From Pseudalgibacter ostreae (GTDB lineage Bacteria; Bacteroidota; Bacteroidia; Flavobacteriales; Flavobacteriaceae), in the NCBI RefSeq assembly GCF_042427585.1, contig NZ_JBHMFC010000077.1:57098-121097 (forward strand): 64,000 nt of DNA, in the 5' to 3' direction. Made by a program: the position numbers and the translations under genes. Shown here one piece after another: positions 56,068 to 63,534 of the stretch (the first letter of the stretch is position 1; each line of letters begins with the position of its first letter). The notes under the pieces were generated by a model. It was not told the DNA's origin. It searched no databases and was given only the letters and a program-made list of their open reading frames with translations.

Positions 56068-56397
56068 ATGAAAAAAAAATCAATAATGTTCTTGGTTGTT
56101 TTTGTAATAATAGTAACTTTTTCGACTATTTATTTTTCTATAAGGATAAATAATTTAGAAAAAAAAATGGAAATTGATTTTAAAGTAGAAAGAGTAGAAA
56201 TAACACCTGCTTTCAGAGTTGTGTTGTATGATAAAAGTGGGAATAAATTGAGATTGCAAAGATTTGTTTTTTTTGAAAGACATGGGATTCTACCAAATGA
56301 TATTGTAATAAAAGAAGCAGGTTCAGAAACTCTTAATGTCTATAGAATAGATAGTTTAGGAAATAACGTTATTCATTTAAAAATGAATATGGATTAA
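56068..56397 (+). CDS. putative immunity protein of cassette 1, membrane-anchored
   Basis: Protein of 109 residues, not recognised. One N-terminal membrane segment (IMFLVVFVIIVTFSTIYFSI, about 6-25) is followed by a charged linker and a small beta-rich domain (FRVVLYDKSGNKLRLQRFVFF, then ETLNVYRIDSLGNNVIHL). It follows the cassette-1 tip by 7 bp and has the same low G+C. The immunity role is inferred from position only. Confidence 0.5.
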   Translation: MKKKSIMFLVVFVIIVTFSTIYFSIRINNLEKKMEIDFKVERVEITPAFRVVLYDKSGNKLRLQRFVFFERHGILPNDIVIKEAGSETLNVYRIDSLGNNVIHLKMNMD

Positions 56398-56402
56398 AAT
56401 TT

Positions 56403-56581
56403 TCCGATCATTTAGGAAGTACGTCGTATATTACAGCCCAAAATGGAAGCATAAGTCAACACGTGGAATATATCGCTTTTAACTCCCTTTTTTATTGCTT
56501 TTTTGGAGTCGTTGAATCTCATAAAATCGATTTGGAGAGGTCTTATTTGAAGAGCATAGCTCGAGTTTTTCAAGTCCTTAT
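56403..56581 (+). pseudogene. Rhs core remnant at the head of cassette 2
   Basis: DNA from GATCATTTAGGAAGTACGTC to the start of the next entry is nearly identical to the last part of the Rhs core, beginning at the codons for DHLGSTSY. It is broken by a 53-bp insertion (56481-56533) that shifts the frame, so this stretch is not continuous with the tip downstream. There is no start codon or N-terminal part. Confidence 0.8.
56481..56533. repeat. small insertion in Rhs core, copy 1 (53 bp)
   Basis: The segment starts AACTCCC and ends AAATCGATTT, between the codons for YIAF and GE of the core. The same insertion at the same point occurs in cassette 5 (62626-62676). Absent from the full-length gene and cassettes 1, 3 and 4. 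ACTCC and GGAGT inside it are inverted. Its 53-bp length breaks the frame here. Confidence 0.75.
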
Positions 56582-57421
56582 TTGTTTAATGGGAAGGAAC
56601 TCGATAGAGAGACGAACCTTAGCTATTACGGGGCTAGGTATTTGGATATGAAGACTAGTTTGTGGTTGAGTGTGGATCCGTTGGCGGAGAAGATGCCTAG
56701 TTTTGGAGGATATGTTTATGCTTTTAACAATCCTGTTAGGTTTATTGACCCAGACGGTATGGAGCCGGATGATTGGTATTTAAATTTAGATAATGGTAAT
56801 TATGAATGGCACGATGGTTCTGCGGATAAAGCAGGATATTGGAATTTAGGTACTTCGACAGATGTGGCAGTAGGTAAAGGATATTCATTACAAAATAATG
56901 GCGCTTTTTCTGATAACAATACTGGTAGGTCATATGGAAAGGGTGATGAATTAGCTGTTGGCAAAACAGGCTCATTTATACAATCTAATGGGACATTTTT
57001 CGAAGAAACACAGACTTGGGTAAATCACAATAAATCAGATTTATTGACTTTTGCTGATGATTTAAAAACTGCTGGAAATGTTATTGCCGTAGGTGGATAC
57101 GGTGCTGCAGTTGTCGGTTCAGCGGTTGCTGGAGTAGGAGCTGCGCCTGGAGCTGCAATTGCGGGTATTGGTAACGGAGTGGGTTTAACAGGTTCACTTT
57201 TAGAATTTGGTGTGAACTTAATGACGGAAGATTATGGTAATGCTGGAGAAAATGCAGCCTTTATGATTGGAGGACAAGCAATAGATATGACCTTTGATAG
57301 GATACTTCCAGGCCCTACACCGAATATTTCTAATGATGCGTATCATATATTAAAACAAAACTTCACTACCATTAAGCCGATAATTATTGAAAATGCTTAT
57401 GAACAAAAAAAACAGAAATAA
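56582..57421 (+). CDS. orphan Rhs core end and toxin tip of cassette 2
   Basis: Begins at the core codons LFNGKELDRETN (formal TTG start) and reaches the core end at DPDG. The ~220-residue tip opens MEPDDWYLNLDNGNYEWHDG, a pre-toxin stretch resembling that of cassette 4 (DDWIKNLNTGEVKWFD). It then has a long Gly/Ala/Val-rich hydrophobic segment (AVGGYGAAVVGSAVAGVGAA and onward to about residue 205), suggestive of membrane insertion or pore formation, and a charged C-terminus. No catalytic motif was seen. Without the insertion-broken head it cannot be made from this position; it would function only if moved into a full-length rhs gene. Confidence 0.68.
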   Translation: MFNGKELDRETNLSYYGARYLDMKTSLWLSVDPLAEKMPSFGGYVYAFNNPVRFIDPDGMEPDDWYLNLDNGNYEWHDGSADKAGYWNLGTSTDVAVGKGYSLQNNGAFSDNNTGRSYGKGDELAVGKTGSFIQSNGTFFEETQTWVNHNKSDLLTFADDLKTAGNVIAVGGYGAAVVGSAVAGVGAAPGAAIAGIGNGVGLTGSLLEFGVNLMTEDYGNAGENAAFMIGGQAIDMTFDRILPGPTPNISNDAYHILKQNFTTIKPIIIENAYEQKKQK

Positions 57422-57432
57422 AACAGCTCCAA

Positions 57433-57648
57433 ATGACCAATTTAATTATAGCTATATTAACTTTTATCTTTTTTGTTTTACAAATTTTCTATTTAATCCA
57501 TTGGAGTAATAGACGCGGAAAATTTAATAAAAGCGGAAAAGTTGAATTATCTGACACGTCGTCAATAGTTAAAATGGTTGCAGTATTGGCAGCTTTATTA
57601 ATTAGCTCAATATTTTTCTTTTTGAATTTTTTAAATACAACCTCATAA
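57433..57648 (+). CDS. putative immunity protein of cassette 2, two membrane segments
   Basis: Protein of 71 residues, not recognised. Two hydrophobic segments (about 4-23 and 48-68) are separated by a Lys/Ser-rich loop. It starts 11 bp after the cassette-2 tip. A small integral membrane protein would suit immunity to a pore-forming or membrane-acting tip; this rests on position and topology only. Confidence 0.5.
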   Translation: MTNLIIAILTFIFFVLQIFYLIHWSNRRGKFNKSGKVELSDTSSIVKMVAVLAALLISSIFFFLNFLNTTS

Positions 57649-57652
57649 ACAT

Positions 57653-57826
57653 ATGGATCTAATATACAAATTGCTTGTACCTTTATTTGCGATATTATTT
57701 GGAACAGTACTTAAACTAACTAACCACAAACAAAATGAGAGTTTAAAAAAATACTGGTGGTTATTTGTAATGATAGGTATATCAATATTCGCTATTAGGC
57801 TTATAAATTATCTGCTCTTTGAATAA
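57653..57826 (+). CDS. small membrane protein, second immunity-position gene of cassette 2
   Basis: Open frame of 57 codons starting ATGGATCTAATATACAAA and ending at TAA 57824-57826. It begins 4 bp after the preceding stop. It reads MDLIYKLLVPLFAILFG near the start and WWLFVMIGISIFAIRL near the end, so two membrane helices with a short charged loop. It has the same size and topology class as the gene before it, and may be a second immunity protein or its partner. No family recognised. Confidence 0.45.
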   Translation: MDLIYKLLVPLFAILFGTVLKLTNHKQNESLKKYWWLFVMIGISIFAIRLINYLLFE

Positions 57827-58186
57827 AACTTAAGCATACTTTATATCAACCGCCCACAATGACGGTTTCCTTTTGTCTTTTCCTGTAGAGAACTGCTACA
57901 TCTGTCAGACTCTCTTTCTAGACTTTTAGTCTATCTATTTTAGGCAGTATCGGGTAAAAGCACGGCTGTATCTTATATAAACGTGGCTCGTAATGATAAA
58001 CCTTTGTAGTGTCTTTTTTGACAGTCTTTTTCTCCTGTGCGCAAACCTCATAAAAGGCAAGCAGAACGATAAGTTAAATCAGCAATCTGACAACGTCGCC
58101 GCGTTCTTGCTGAAAGAACCCTTAAAGGTCTTGTTGGCAAATACCTTATCGATTATGCGGAAGATGTTCTGCCGACCCTTGTTCCT
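57827..58186. other. scar region between cassettes 2 and 3, coding-like relic
   Basis: About 360 bp without an intact gene. In its last 100 bp the frame that enters cassette 3 is open from 58091 and reads GLVGKYLIDYAEDVLPTLVP just before the Rhs homology begins at 58187 (VKPAEGFTGIG). Another frame just before it reads KGKQNDKLNQQSDNVAAFLL. Together they look like a decayed piece of another protein joined by a frameshift. Not identified. Confidence 0.4.
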
Positions 58187-59182
58187 GTAAAACCTGCCGA
58201 AGGTTTTACAGGAATTGGGTTACCCGAAAATGATATTTTTTATTTTCACCCCGATCATCTCGGAAGTACGTCGTATATTACAGCCCAAAATGGAAGCATA
58301 AGTCAACACGTGGAATATATCGCTTTTGGAGAGATTTTGTTCGAGGAGCATAGCTCATCGTTCTCTAGTCCATATTTGTTTAATGGGAAGGAACTCGATA
58401 GAGAGACGAACCTTAGCTATTATGGGGCAAGGTATTTGGATATGAAGACTAGTTTGTGGTTGAGTGTGGATCCGTTGGCATGCAAGATGCCAAGTTGGTC
58501 TCCATATAATTTTGTTTTTAATAATCCTCTACGTTTCATTGACCCTTTAGGTCTTTCACCTGATGATATTATATTTAATTCAATTGATGATAATGGAAAT
58601 AAGACTGAATTAGGCAGGATCGTAACAGATAAATTTGACCAAGAAATTAATATTGACCAAAATATTATTCCTTTTGATGTTCCAGAGAACTATGAACCAA
58701 TAAGTGTAGATTTAGATGCTAATAAAATGGTTAGTAATGCTCTTGAAAGTACGGGAGTACAAGCTTTTTCATTAGATCTTTCTGGAGAGGCTGCATTTAA
58801 AGTAGGTGTGCAGCTTGAAGTAAGTTTGATAGGTATTGTTGCAGGTGACAACAAAGGAGATTTTGGAGTTACGTTACAGGGAAATGGCTTATTAGGACTT
58901 GAAGGAAGTGTTACAGGAAGTGCTTCTGCTTATTGGTCTTTAAACGGTCAAGATTTGTCTTTAGGTAATTTAAGAGGTCTTGAATATGGAGCACAAGGAA
59001 GTGTTTTCGGTGTGGCAGGTTCATATTTTGAAGGATTTGGTTTTACATCATCATACCCTTTTACTGAAAGAGTTTATGGAGGAGCATCATTAGGTGGTTC
59101 TTTGGGTATTCCTGAATTAGGAGGTAGTGGTTCAGGCTACATTGGAGTAAGTGATTTTATTTATAGGTCAGATAAAAAATAG
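58187..59182 (+). CDS. orphan Rhs core and toxin tip of cassette 3
   Basis: Rhs homology starts at the codons for VKPAEGF and is continuous in frame through DHLGSTSY and ELDRETNLSYYGARYLDMKT to DPLG. A formal GTG start exists at 58310; no proper start or ribosome site is evident. The ~210-residue tip opens LSPDDIIFNSIDDNG and has a Gly-rich second half (GLLGLEGSVTGSASAYWSL, YGAQGSVFGVAGSYF, GGASLGGSLGIPELGG) distantly similar in style to the cassette-1 tip. No enzyme motif was found. A lipoprotein gene in the immunity position follows 7 bp later. Confidence 0.68.
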   Translation, partial: VKPAEGFTGIGLPENDIFYFHPDHLGSTSYITAQNGSISQHVEYIAFGEILFEEHSSSFSSPYLFNGKELDRETNLSYYGARYLDMKTSLWLSVDPLACKMPSWSPYNFVFNNPLRFIDPLGLSPDDIIFNSIDDNGNKTELGRIVTDKFDQEINIDQNIIPFDVPENYEPISVDLDANKMVSNALESTGVQAFSLDLSGEAAFKVGVQLEVSLIGIVAGDNKGDFGVTLQGNGLLGLEGSVTGSASAYWSLNGQDLSLGNLRGLEYGAQGSVFGVAGSYFEGFGFTSSYPFTERVYGGASLGGSLGIPELGGSGSGYIGVSDFIYRSDKK

Positions 59183-59189
59183 GGTTTTT

Positions 59190-59660
59190 ATGAAAAGGTA
59201 TCTAATTGTTTTGACTATAATTATTTTTTATTCTTGTTCAGAATATAAAGGGGAGAAAGATAGTACCGCTTATGATAGTGTGGAAATTACTTTTGATGGT
59301 TATGGAGATTATGAGATTGATGGTAAATTAAAAATTTCAATAGCAAACCCTTTAGACGTAAAAGAGCTAAATCGCTTAAAAAATCAATCACAACGAAAAT
59401 GGTTTGCTAACTTGAAAAGCACGGAGTTTTTTATGAGATTAGTTTATACAAACTCTAATACTGGGGAGCAATTATTAATCAGTATATCAAAAAGCACGAA
59501 TTCCAGTCCTACAATAGAATATGGTTCGGGAACATTATTTGATGGAAAGTATAAAAACAGTGAACTTGTTAGCTATATTTCTTCTTTAATTAAATTAGAT
59601 GTTATTAAAAAACATAAAGGAAGTTTAAGTCAAGAAGAATACAGTAATATTATCAATTAG
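59190..59660 (+). CDS. putative immunity lipoprotein of cassette 3
   Basis: Protein of 156 residues. The N-terminus MKRYLIVLTIIIFYSC has a lipobox ending at Cys16, so it should be a membrane lipoprotein in the periplasm. The rest has VEITFDGYGDYEIDGKLKIS and FFMRLVYTNSNTGEQLLISI, beta-rich stretches with no known family. The ATG at 59190 is chosen because the lipoprotein signal begins there. Immunity role inferred from its place after the cassette-3 tip. Confidence 0.55.
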   Translation: MKRYLIVLTIIIFYSCSEYKGEKDSTAYDSVEITFDGYGDYEIDGKLKISIANPLDVKELNRLKNQSQRKWFANLKSTEFFMRLVYTNSNTGEQLLISISKSTNSSPTIEYGSGTLFDGKYKNSELVSYISSLIKLDVIKKHKGSLSQEEYSNIIN

Positions 59661-59680
59661 CTTTTAGGTATTTAATTTAT

Positions 59681-59710
59681 GAGAGTCATCTTAAATTTGG
59701 ATGGCTCTTT
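59681..59710 (+). terminator. terminator after cassette 3
   Basis: Stem AGAGTCATC / GATGGCTCT (one G·T pair) with a 9-base loop and a short T-run, just before the second spacer repeat. Confidence 0.55.
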
Positions 59711-59973
59711 ATTACATAATGCTCTGAAGCTTAGTCTGCTTCAATAAAGCATCAAGGAGAATAAAAATGTATTATTTTTCGTTCTCTTTTAGTTGTTGGA
59801 TATCAAAGACACGATTAATAATACTTTTTCTAAAAGTGTATCTGTAGCCCCACTTTTCGAAGAGTTCGTATGCTGCGCAAATACCTCTGGCTTTGCGTAT
59901 TTTTTATGTTCTTGAAAATCAAAAATAGTGATAAAAGTCCCCAACTTTTACAGTAAAGATTTTAAGTCCGTCA
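59711..59973. repeat. 264-bp spacer repeat, copy B (head of cassette 4)
   Basis: Copy of 54106-54369, one base shorter. It joins the Rhs core at the same base as copy A. Identity continues through the core up to the N-run, so the repeated unit here extends well beyond the spacer. Confidence 0.9.
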
Positions 59974-59988
59974 CAAAGTTTCCGTAAA

Positions 59989-61545
59989 ATGACTTGGGAC
60001 GAAGAAAACCNNNNNNNNNNTCAATACACCTATGATGCTGGTGGCGAACGCGTGATAAAAAGTGCTGGCGATTCTCAAAATGTTGCTATTAACGGACAAA
60101 CGGCCGCCACCATTGTACATACCGATGATTATACGGGCTATGTTTCTCCGTATTTTGTAATTAGCAAAGGCAAATTTACCAAGCATTATTTTGAGGGCGC
60201 AGGACGTATCGTGAGCAAATTAGGCAACGGAACCTTTGCACAGCCCTTGGGCATTACCGCTGGAGGAGTAAACTATACAAAGCTGACTGCCGAACAGCAA
60301 AAAGCCATGGACACCTATGTACGAGCGTTGGGCGTGCCACCAGGGCCTCCCACCCAGCAAGGGATTTATGCTACACCAGAATTTACTGGTAATCCATACC
60401 CAAGTGACGTTTTAAGACCAACCGAGGAAAACCAAGAACCCCCAGAAGGTTGGCCCAGAAACCCTATCTGGAACAAGAACGGCGACGTGCCAGGGCCACC
60501 TGTACAGTTTGGCCCACCCGTAAAACCCGAAACCGTAAAACCTGCCGAAGGTTTTACAGGTATTGGGTTACCCGAAAATGATATTTTTTATTTTCACCCC
60601 GATCATCTCGGAAGTACGTCGTATATTACAGCCCAAAATGGAAGCATAAGTCAACATGTCGAGTATATCGCTTTTGGGGAGATTTTGTTTGAGGAGCATT
60701 CTAGCTCGTTTTCTTCACCTTATCTTTTCAACGGGAAGGAACTCGACAGAGAAACGAACCTTAGCTATTATGGGGCTAGGTATTTGGATATGAAGACTAG
60801 TTTGTGGTTGAGTGTGGATCCTTTGGCGGAGAAGTTTTATATGAATTCTCCATACATTTACGTAAGCCAAAAACCATTGAACTTGATAGACCCTACGGGC
60901 ATGAGTGAGGAGAGTGCTGATGATTGGATAAAGAACTTGAATACTGGTGAAGTAAAATGGTTTGATGCCAAAGGAAAACAGGCTATAGATATGGCAGCTA
61001 CACATTGGAAAGAGGGCAATCTTATTACAGGAGCAGATAATCCAGACAATTTTAAAAACCTGGGAGATAGTTACTTTGGTCCCACCAAAGGAAATATTTT
61101 AGATAAGACTAAAATATTAGACCAAAGGAAATCTTACTTACAACAAGTTTCTGCAAAAATAAATGATAAAGCAGGAGTAAATGTTGGAGATTTTGGAAAT
61201 TTTAATAATATAACAAATGAGTTTTTATCGAGTAAATTTCTTGGAACTCCTTTTGGAAATAAAGAAAGTAATAGTGGTTCGGATATACCAGGGTTAGTTT
61301 GGGATTATGGAATATCTCCTAGTATCGATAGGTCATTAAAAAGAACATCTTTATCTAACTTAGCAAAAGTTGCTATAGGTATGTCGGCAACCGCAGTAGG
61401 TTATTTCCTTTCCTCGGAAACTGCAGGAAATGGCTCCGATATGGTTTCATATAACCGAGCGAATGCAATAAACCATTTTAAGAAAAAAACCATTAACTTT
61501 CTAGATGCTGGTACATTAATGAAAATAGCAACACATAAATTTTAA
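59989..61545 (+). CDS. orphan Rhs core and toxin tip of cassette 4 (contains assembly gap)
   Basis: Rhs core in frame from MTWDEEN through the whole linker (GVPPGPPTQQG, PGPPVQFGPP) to DHLGSTSY, ELDRETNLSYYG and DPTG. Ten N at 60011-60020 replace about 34 bases present in the other copies. Unlike cassette 1 there is no frameshift in the linker (CCCCC intact). The tip (~215 residues) opens MSEESADDWIKNLNTGEVKWFDAKG, resembling the cassette-2 pre-toxin stretch, followed by an unrecognised domain with YLQQVSAKINDKAGVNVGDF and a weakly hydrophobic segment near the C-terminus (LAKVAIGMSATAVGYFL). No catalytic motif identified. The small gene 61549-61719 follows 3 bp later. Confidence 0.7.
   Translation: MTWDEENXXXXQYTYDAGGERVIKSAGDSQNVAINGQTAATIVHTDDYTGYVSPYFVISKGKFTKHYFEGAGRIVSKLGNGTFAQPLGITAGGVNYTKLTAEQQKAMDTYVRALGVPPGPPTQQGIYATPEFTGNPYPSDVLRPTEENQEPPEGWPRNPIWNKNGDVPGPPVQFGPPVKPETVKPAEGFTGIGLPENDIFYFHPDHLGSTSYITAQNGSISQHVEYIAFGEILFEEHSSSFSSPYLFNGKELDRETNLSYYGARYLDMKTSLWLSVDPLAEKFYMNSPYIYVSQKPLNLIDPTGMSEESADDWIKNLNTGEVKWFDAKGKQAIDMAATHWKEGNLITGADNPDNFKNLGDSYFGPTKGNILDKTKILDQRKSYLQQVSAKINDKAGVNVGDFGNFNNITNEFLSSKFLGTPFGNKESNSGSDIPGLVWDYGISPSIDRSLKRTSLSNLAKVAIGMSATAVGYFLSSETAGNGSDMVSYNRANAINHFKKKTINFLDAGTLMKIATHKF
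60011..60020. other. assembly gap (10 N)
   Basis: Ten undetermined bases inside a sequence present in three copies in the window. The matching stretch in the other copies is about 24 bases longer than the gap, so the true length is not 10. Confidence 0.98.
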
Positions 61546-61548
61546 AAT

Positions 61549-61719
61549 ATGTCCTATATGTTTTTATCGTATTTAGGAGGTGGTATATATTGGATATTAA
61601 TTAAATTTTGTAAAACCTCCTATACTCAAGAAATTTCTAACAAAAACATTGAAAGAAATATTTTTGTTTTATTAATTTTCATTTTATTTATAGCATATTT
61701 CTCAATAAAAATTTTTTAA
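61549..61719 (+). CDS. small membrane protein, first immunity-position gene of cassette 4
   Basis: Open frame of 56 codons, ATGTCCTATATG to TAA 61717-61719, with two hydrophobic stretches (MFLSYLGGGIYWILIKF and NIFVLLIFILFIAYFSIKIF). It starts 3 bp after the cassette-4 tip stop, and its TAA overlaps the ATG of the next gene (TAATG), so the two are translationally coupled. Not recognised; possibly immunity or a membrane partner of the signal-peptidase-like protein. Confidence 0.5.
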   Translation: MSYMFLSYLGGGIYWILIKFCKTSYTQEISNKNIERNIFVLLIFILFIAYFSIKIF

Positions 61720-62405
61720 TGATACTTTTTGAAAAATTAAACAAAAAATTAATCCTAATTACAGGAATCGTATTAATTATAATTCTTATACGTTTTACAG
61801 GAATTTTAAAAACATATACCTTTTCAGCAAATACAATGGAACCTAATGTAGAACAAGGAGCGACATTATTCGTGACTAATATCCAGAAATCAGACATAGA
61901 AGATATTATTGTTTTTAATTATAATGATTCATTGATAGGTCATCAAGTTTTCGTTTTTAGGTTGATAGGAAAAACCAATGACATCATAGAGTTAAAAAAG
62001 GGTATTGTTTATCGAAACGGAAAAATTTTAAATAAAGCACAAACAGCGCACGATTATAAGATAACTAAAAATGAGTATGTTCGTATGAATAGCAATGAGC
62101 AAATTATTACTAATTATGATTTAATAAAAACAAATGGGGATACTCTTTTTGTATGTATTCAAGATAATTTAGCAAAAAAAAACAATTTAAATGATAGACG
62201 GTTTATTTTACCTAAAAATCATACAGATGAACACATAAAACGAATATACAATAACAATTGGAACAAAGATTTTTTTGGACCTTTGGTTGTCCCGGAAGGT
62301 AAGTATTTTGTTTTGGGAGACAATAGAGATAACTCTAATGATTCAAGATTTATAGGTTTAATAGATGAAGAACAGGTAATAGGAACTGTTATAGCAAAAT
62401 GGTAA
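61719..62405 (+). CDS. signal peptidase I-like protein (S26) lacking both catalytic residues
   Basis: Protein of 228 residues with one N-terminal membrane helix (LILITGIVLIIILIRF, about 11-26) and the S26 signal-peptidase fold behind it. Box B reads SANTMEPNVEQG, with Thr39 where the nucleophilic Ser precedes MEP. Box D reads FVFRLIGKTNDIIELKKG, with Phe80 where the general-base Lys precedes the Arg (usual KRxxGLPGD). Box E, GDNRDNSNDSRFIG, is intact. The codons are ACA and TTT, so the changes are read directly. It is likely catalytically dead and lies in the immunity position of cassette 4, coupled to the small gene before it. It may bind or block the toxin; that is inference. Confidence 0.75.
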   Translation: MILFEKLNKKLILITGIVLIIILIRFTGILKTYTFSANTMEPNVEQGATLFVTNIQKSDIEDIIVFNYNDSLIGHQVFVFRLIGKTNDIIELKKGIVYRNGKILNKAQTAHDYKITKNEYVRMNSNEQIITNYDLIKTNGDTLFVCIQDNLAKKNNLNDRRFILPKNHTDEHIKRIYNNNWNKDFFGPLVVPEGKYFVLGDNRDNSNDSRFIGLIDEEQVIGTVIAKW

Positions 62406-62607
62406 TTAAAATTTGTTCTTCGTAACATATACATGTCGTAAAAAATGTTCGGATTCTTTAATTTACAATGCAGCCAAGTTTACTTAAGAAAAACCCCGAT
62501 ATCTCGAGCGAATCCTTTCGTGTAATTCTTAATCTAAAAGAATATATTTTCAACATCCTGTGATATTATTAGAAAACAAAACTTGAAATGAAAACTTATG
62601 TCAACAC

Positions 62608-63534
62608 GTGGAACACATCGCTTTTAACTCCCTTTTTATTGGTTTTTTGGAGTCGTTGAGTCCTAAAAATCGATTTGGGGAGGTCTTATTTGAAGAGCAT
62701 AGCTCGAGTTTTTCAAGTCCTTATTTGTTTAATGGAAAGGAGTTGGATAGAGAGACTAATTTGAGTTATTATGGGGCTAGGTATTATGATGCTAAGGTGA
62801 GTCTTTGGTTGAGTGTGGATCCATTAGCGGAGAAATACCCAGGCATTTCTTCTTACGTATACTGCTTGAATAATCCTATAATTTTTGTTGACCCAGATGG
62901 AAGAGATGCTAAAGTTGCTATTAAAGGGAATACAATGACTATTTCTACTACGATTTATGTTTATGGTTCTGGTGCAACAAAATCAAACGCAGCACTAATG
63001 CAAAAAAACATAATGAGTGCATGGAGTAAAGATGCAAGCGGAAACACATGGCAATACAAAGATGCTTCTTCAGGCAAAACCTATGATGTTGTTTTTGATG
63101 TAACCGTAGAGCAATACGACGCATCCAATCAAAATTCTGAACCTAGCTTACTCTCTGGCAGAAACAATCCTTTCAATACCGACAATTACGTTGAAATAGA
63201 TAATAACTCTAAGAGGTCATTTGTTAGAGGTGGCGATGAAGGTACATGGAGAGGTAAAGGACGTAATGGGAAAACATTATCTCAAGATGATTCAGGTCCA
63301 CATGAGTTTGGACACATTATAGGATTGCCAGATAGATATACAAATGGCAAAGGGGCAAATAAAGGATGGAAAGGTAACATTATGGCTGAACCAGCAATGC
63401 AGGGAGTGGTCGAACAAAGGGATATTAATAAGCTTGCAGCACCACTTGTTAAAGAATATAATGAGTCCTTGACTAAAACAGTTAATGATAAGTTGGGGAC
63501 AAACCTTGAATACGAAACAAAAATCGACCCATGA
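62608..63534 (+). CDS. orphan Rhs core end and metzincin-like zinc protease tip of cassette 5
   Basis: Rhs homology begins near 62600 (CAACACGTGGAA) and reads through the in-frame 17-residue insertion NSLFIGFLESLSPKNRF to GEVLFEEHSS, ELDRETNLSYYGARYYDAKVS and DPDG. The ~210-residue tip has HEFGHIIGLPD (His232, Glu233, His236, Asp242 counted from the formal GTG start), matching HExxHxxGxxD of snapalysin-type metzincins, and a Met-turn NIMAEP (Met259). It is a probable secreted protease toxin. The core alleles YYDAKVS and LAEKYPG match the full-length gene rather than cassettes 1-4. The next gene's ATG overlaps its stop. Confidence 0.78.
   Translation: MEHIAFNSLFIGFLESLSPKNRFGEVLFEEHSSSFSSPYLFNGKELDRETNLSYYGARYYDAKVSLWLSVDPLAEKYPGISSYVYCLNNPIIFVDPDGRDAKVAIKGNTMTISTTIYVYGSGATKSNAALMQKNIMSAWSKDASGNTWQYKDASSGKTYDVVFDVTVEQYDASNQNSEPSLLSGRNNPFNTDNYVEIDNNSKRSFVRGGDEGTWRGKGRNGKTLSQDDSGPHEFGHIIGLPDRYTNGKGANKGWKGNIMAEPAMQGVVEQRDINKLAAPLVKEYNESLTKTVNDKLGTNLEYETKIDP
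62626..62676. repeat. small insertion in Rhs core, copy 2 (51 bp)
   Basis: Same place and nearly the same sequence as 56481-56533, but 51 bp long, so it keeps the reading frame and adds 17 residues. Confidence 0.75.

Noticed and set aside
56463..56651. Open frame of 62 codons at the head of cassette 2
   Set aside because: It is the Rhs core read out of frame after the 53-bp insertion.
57993..58190. Open frame of 65 codons before cassette 3
   Set aside because: No start signal or family; treated as part of the relic region.
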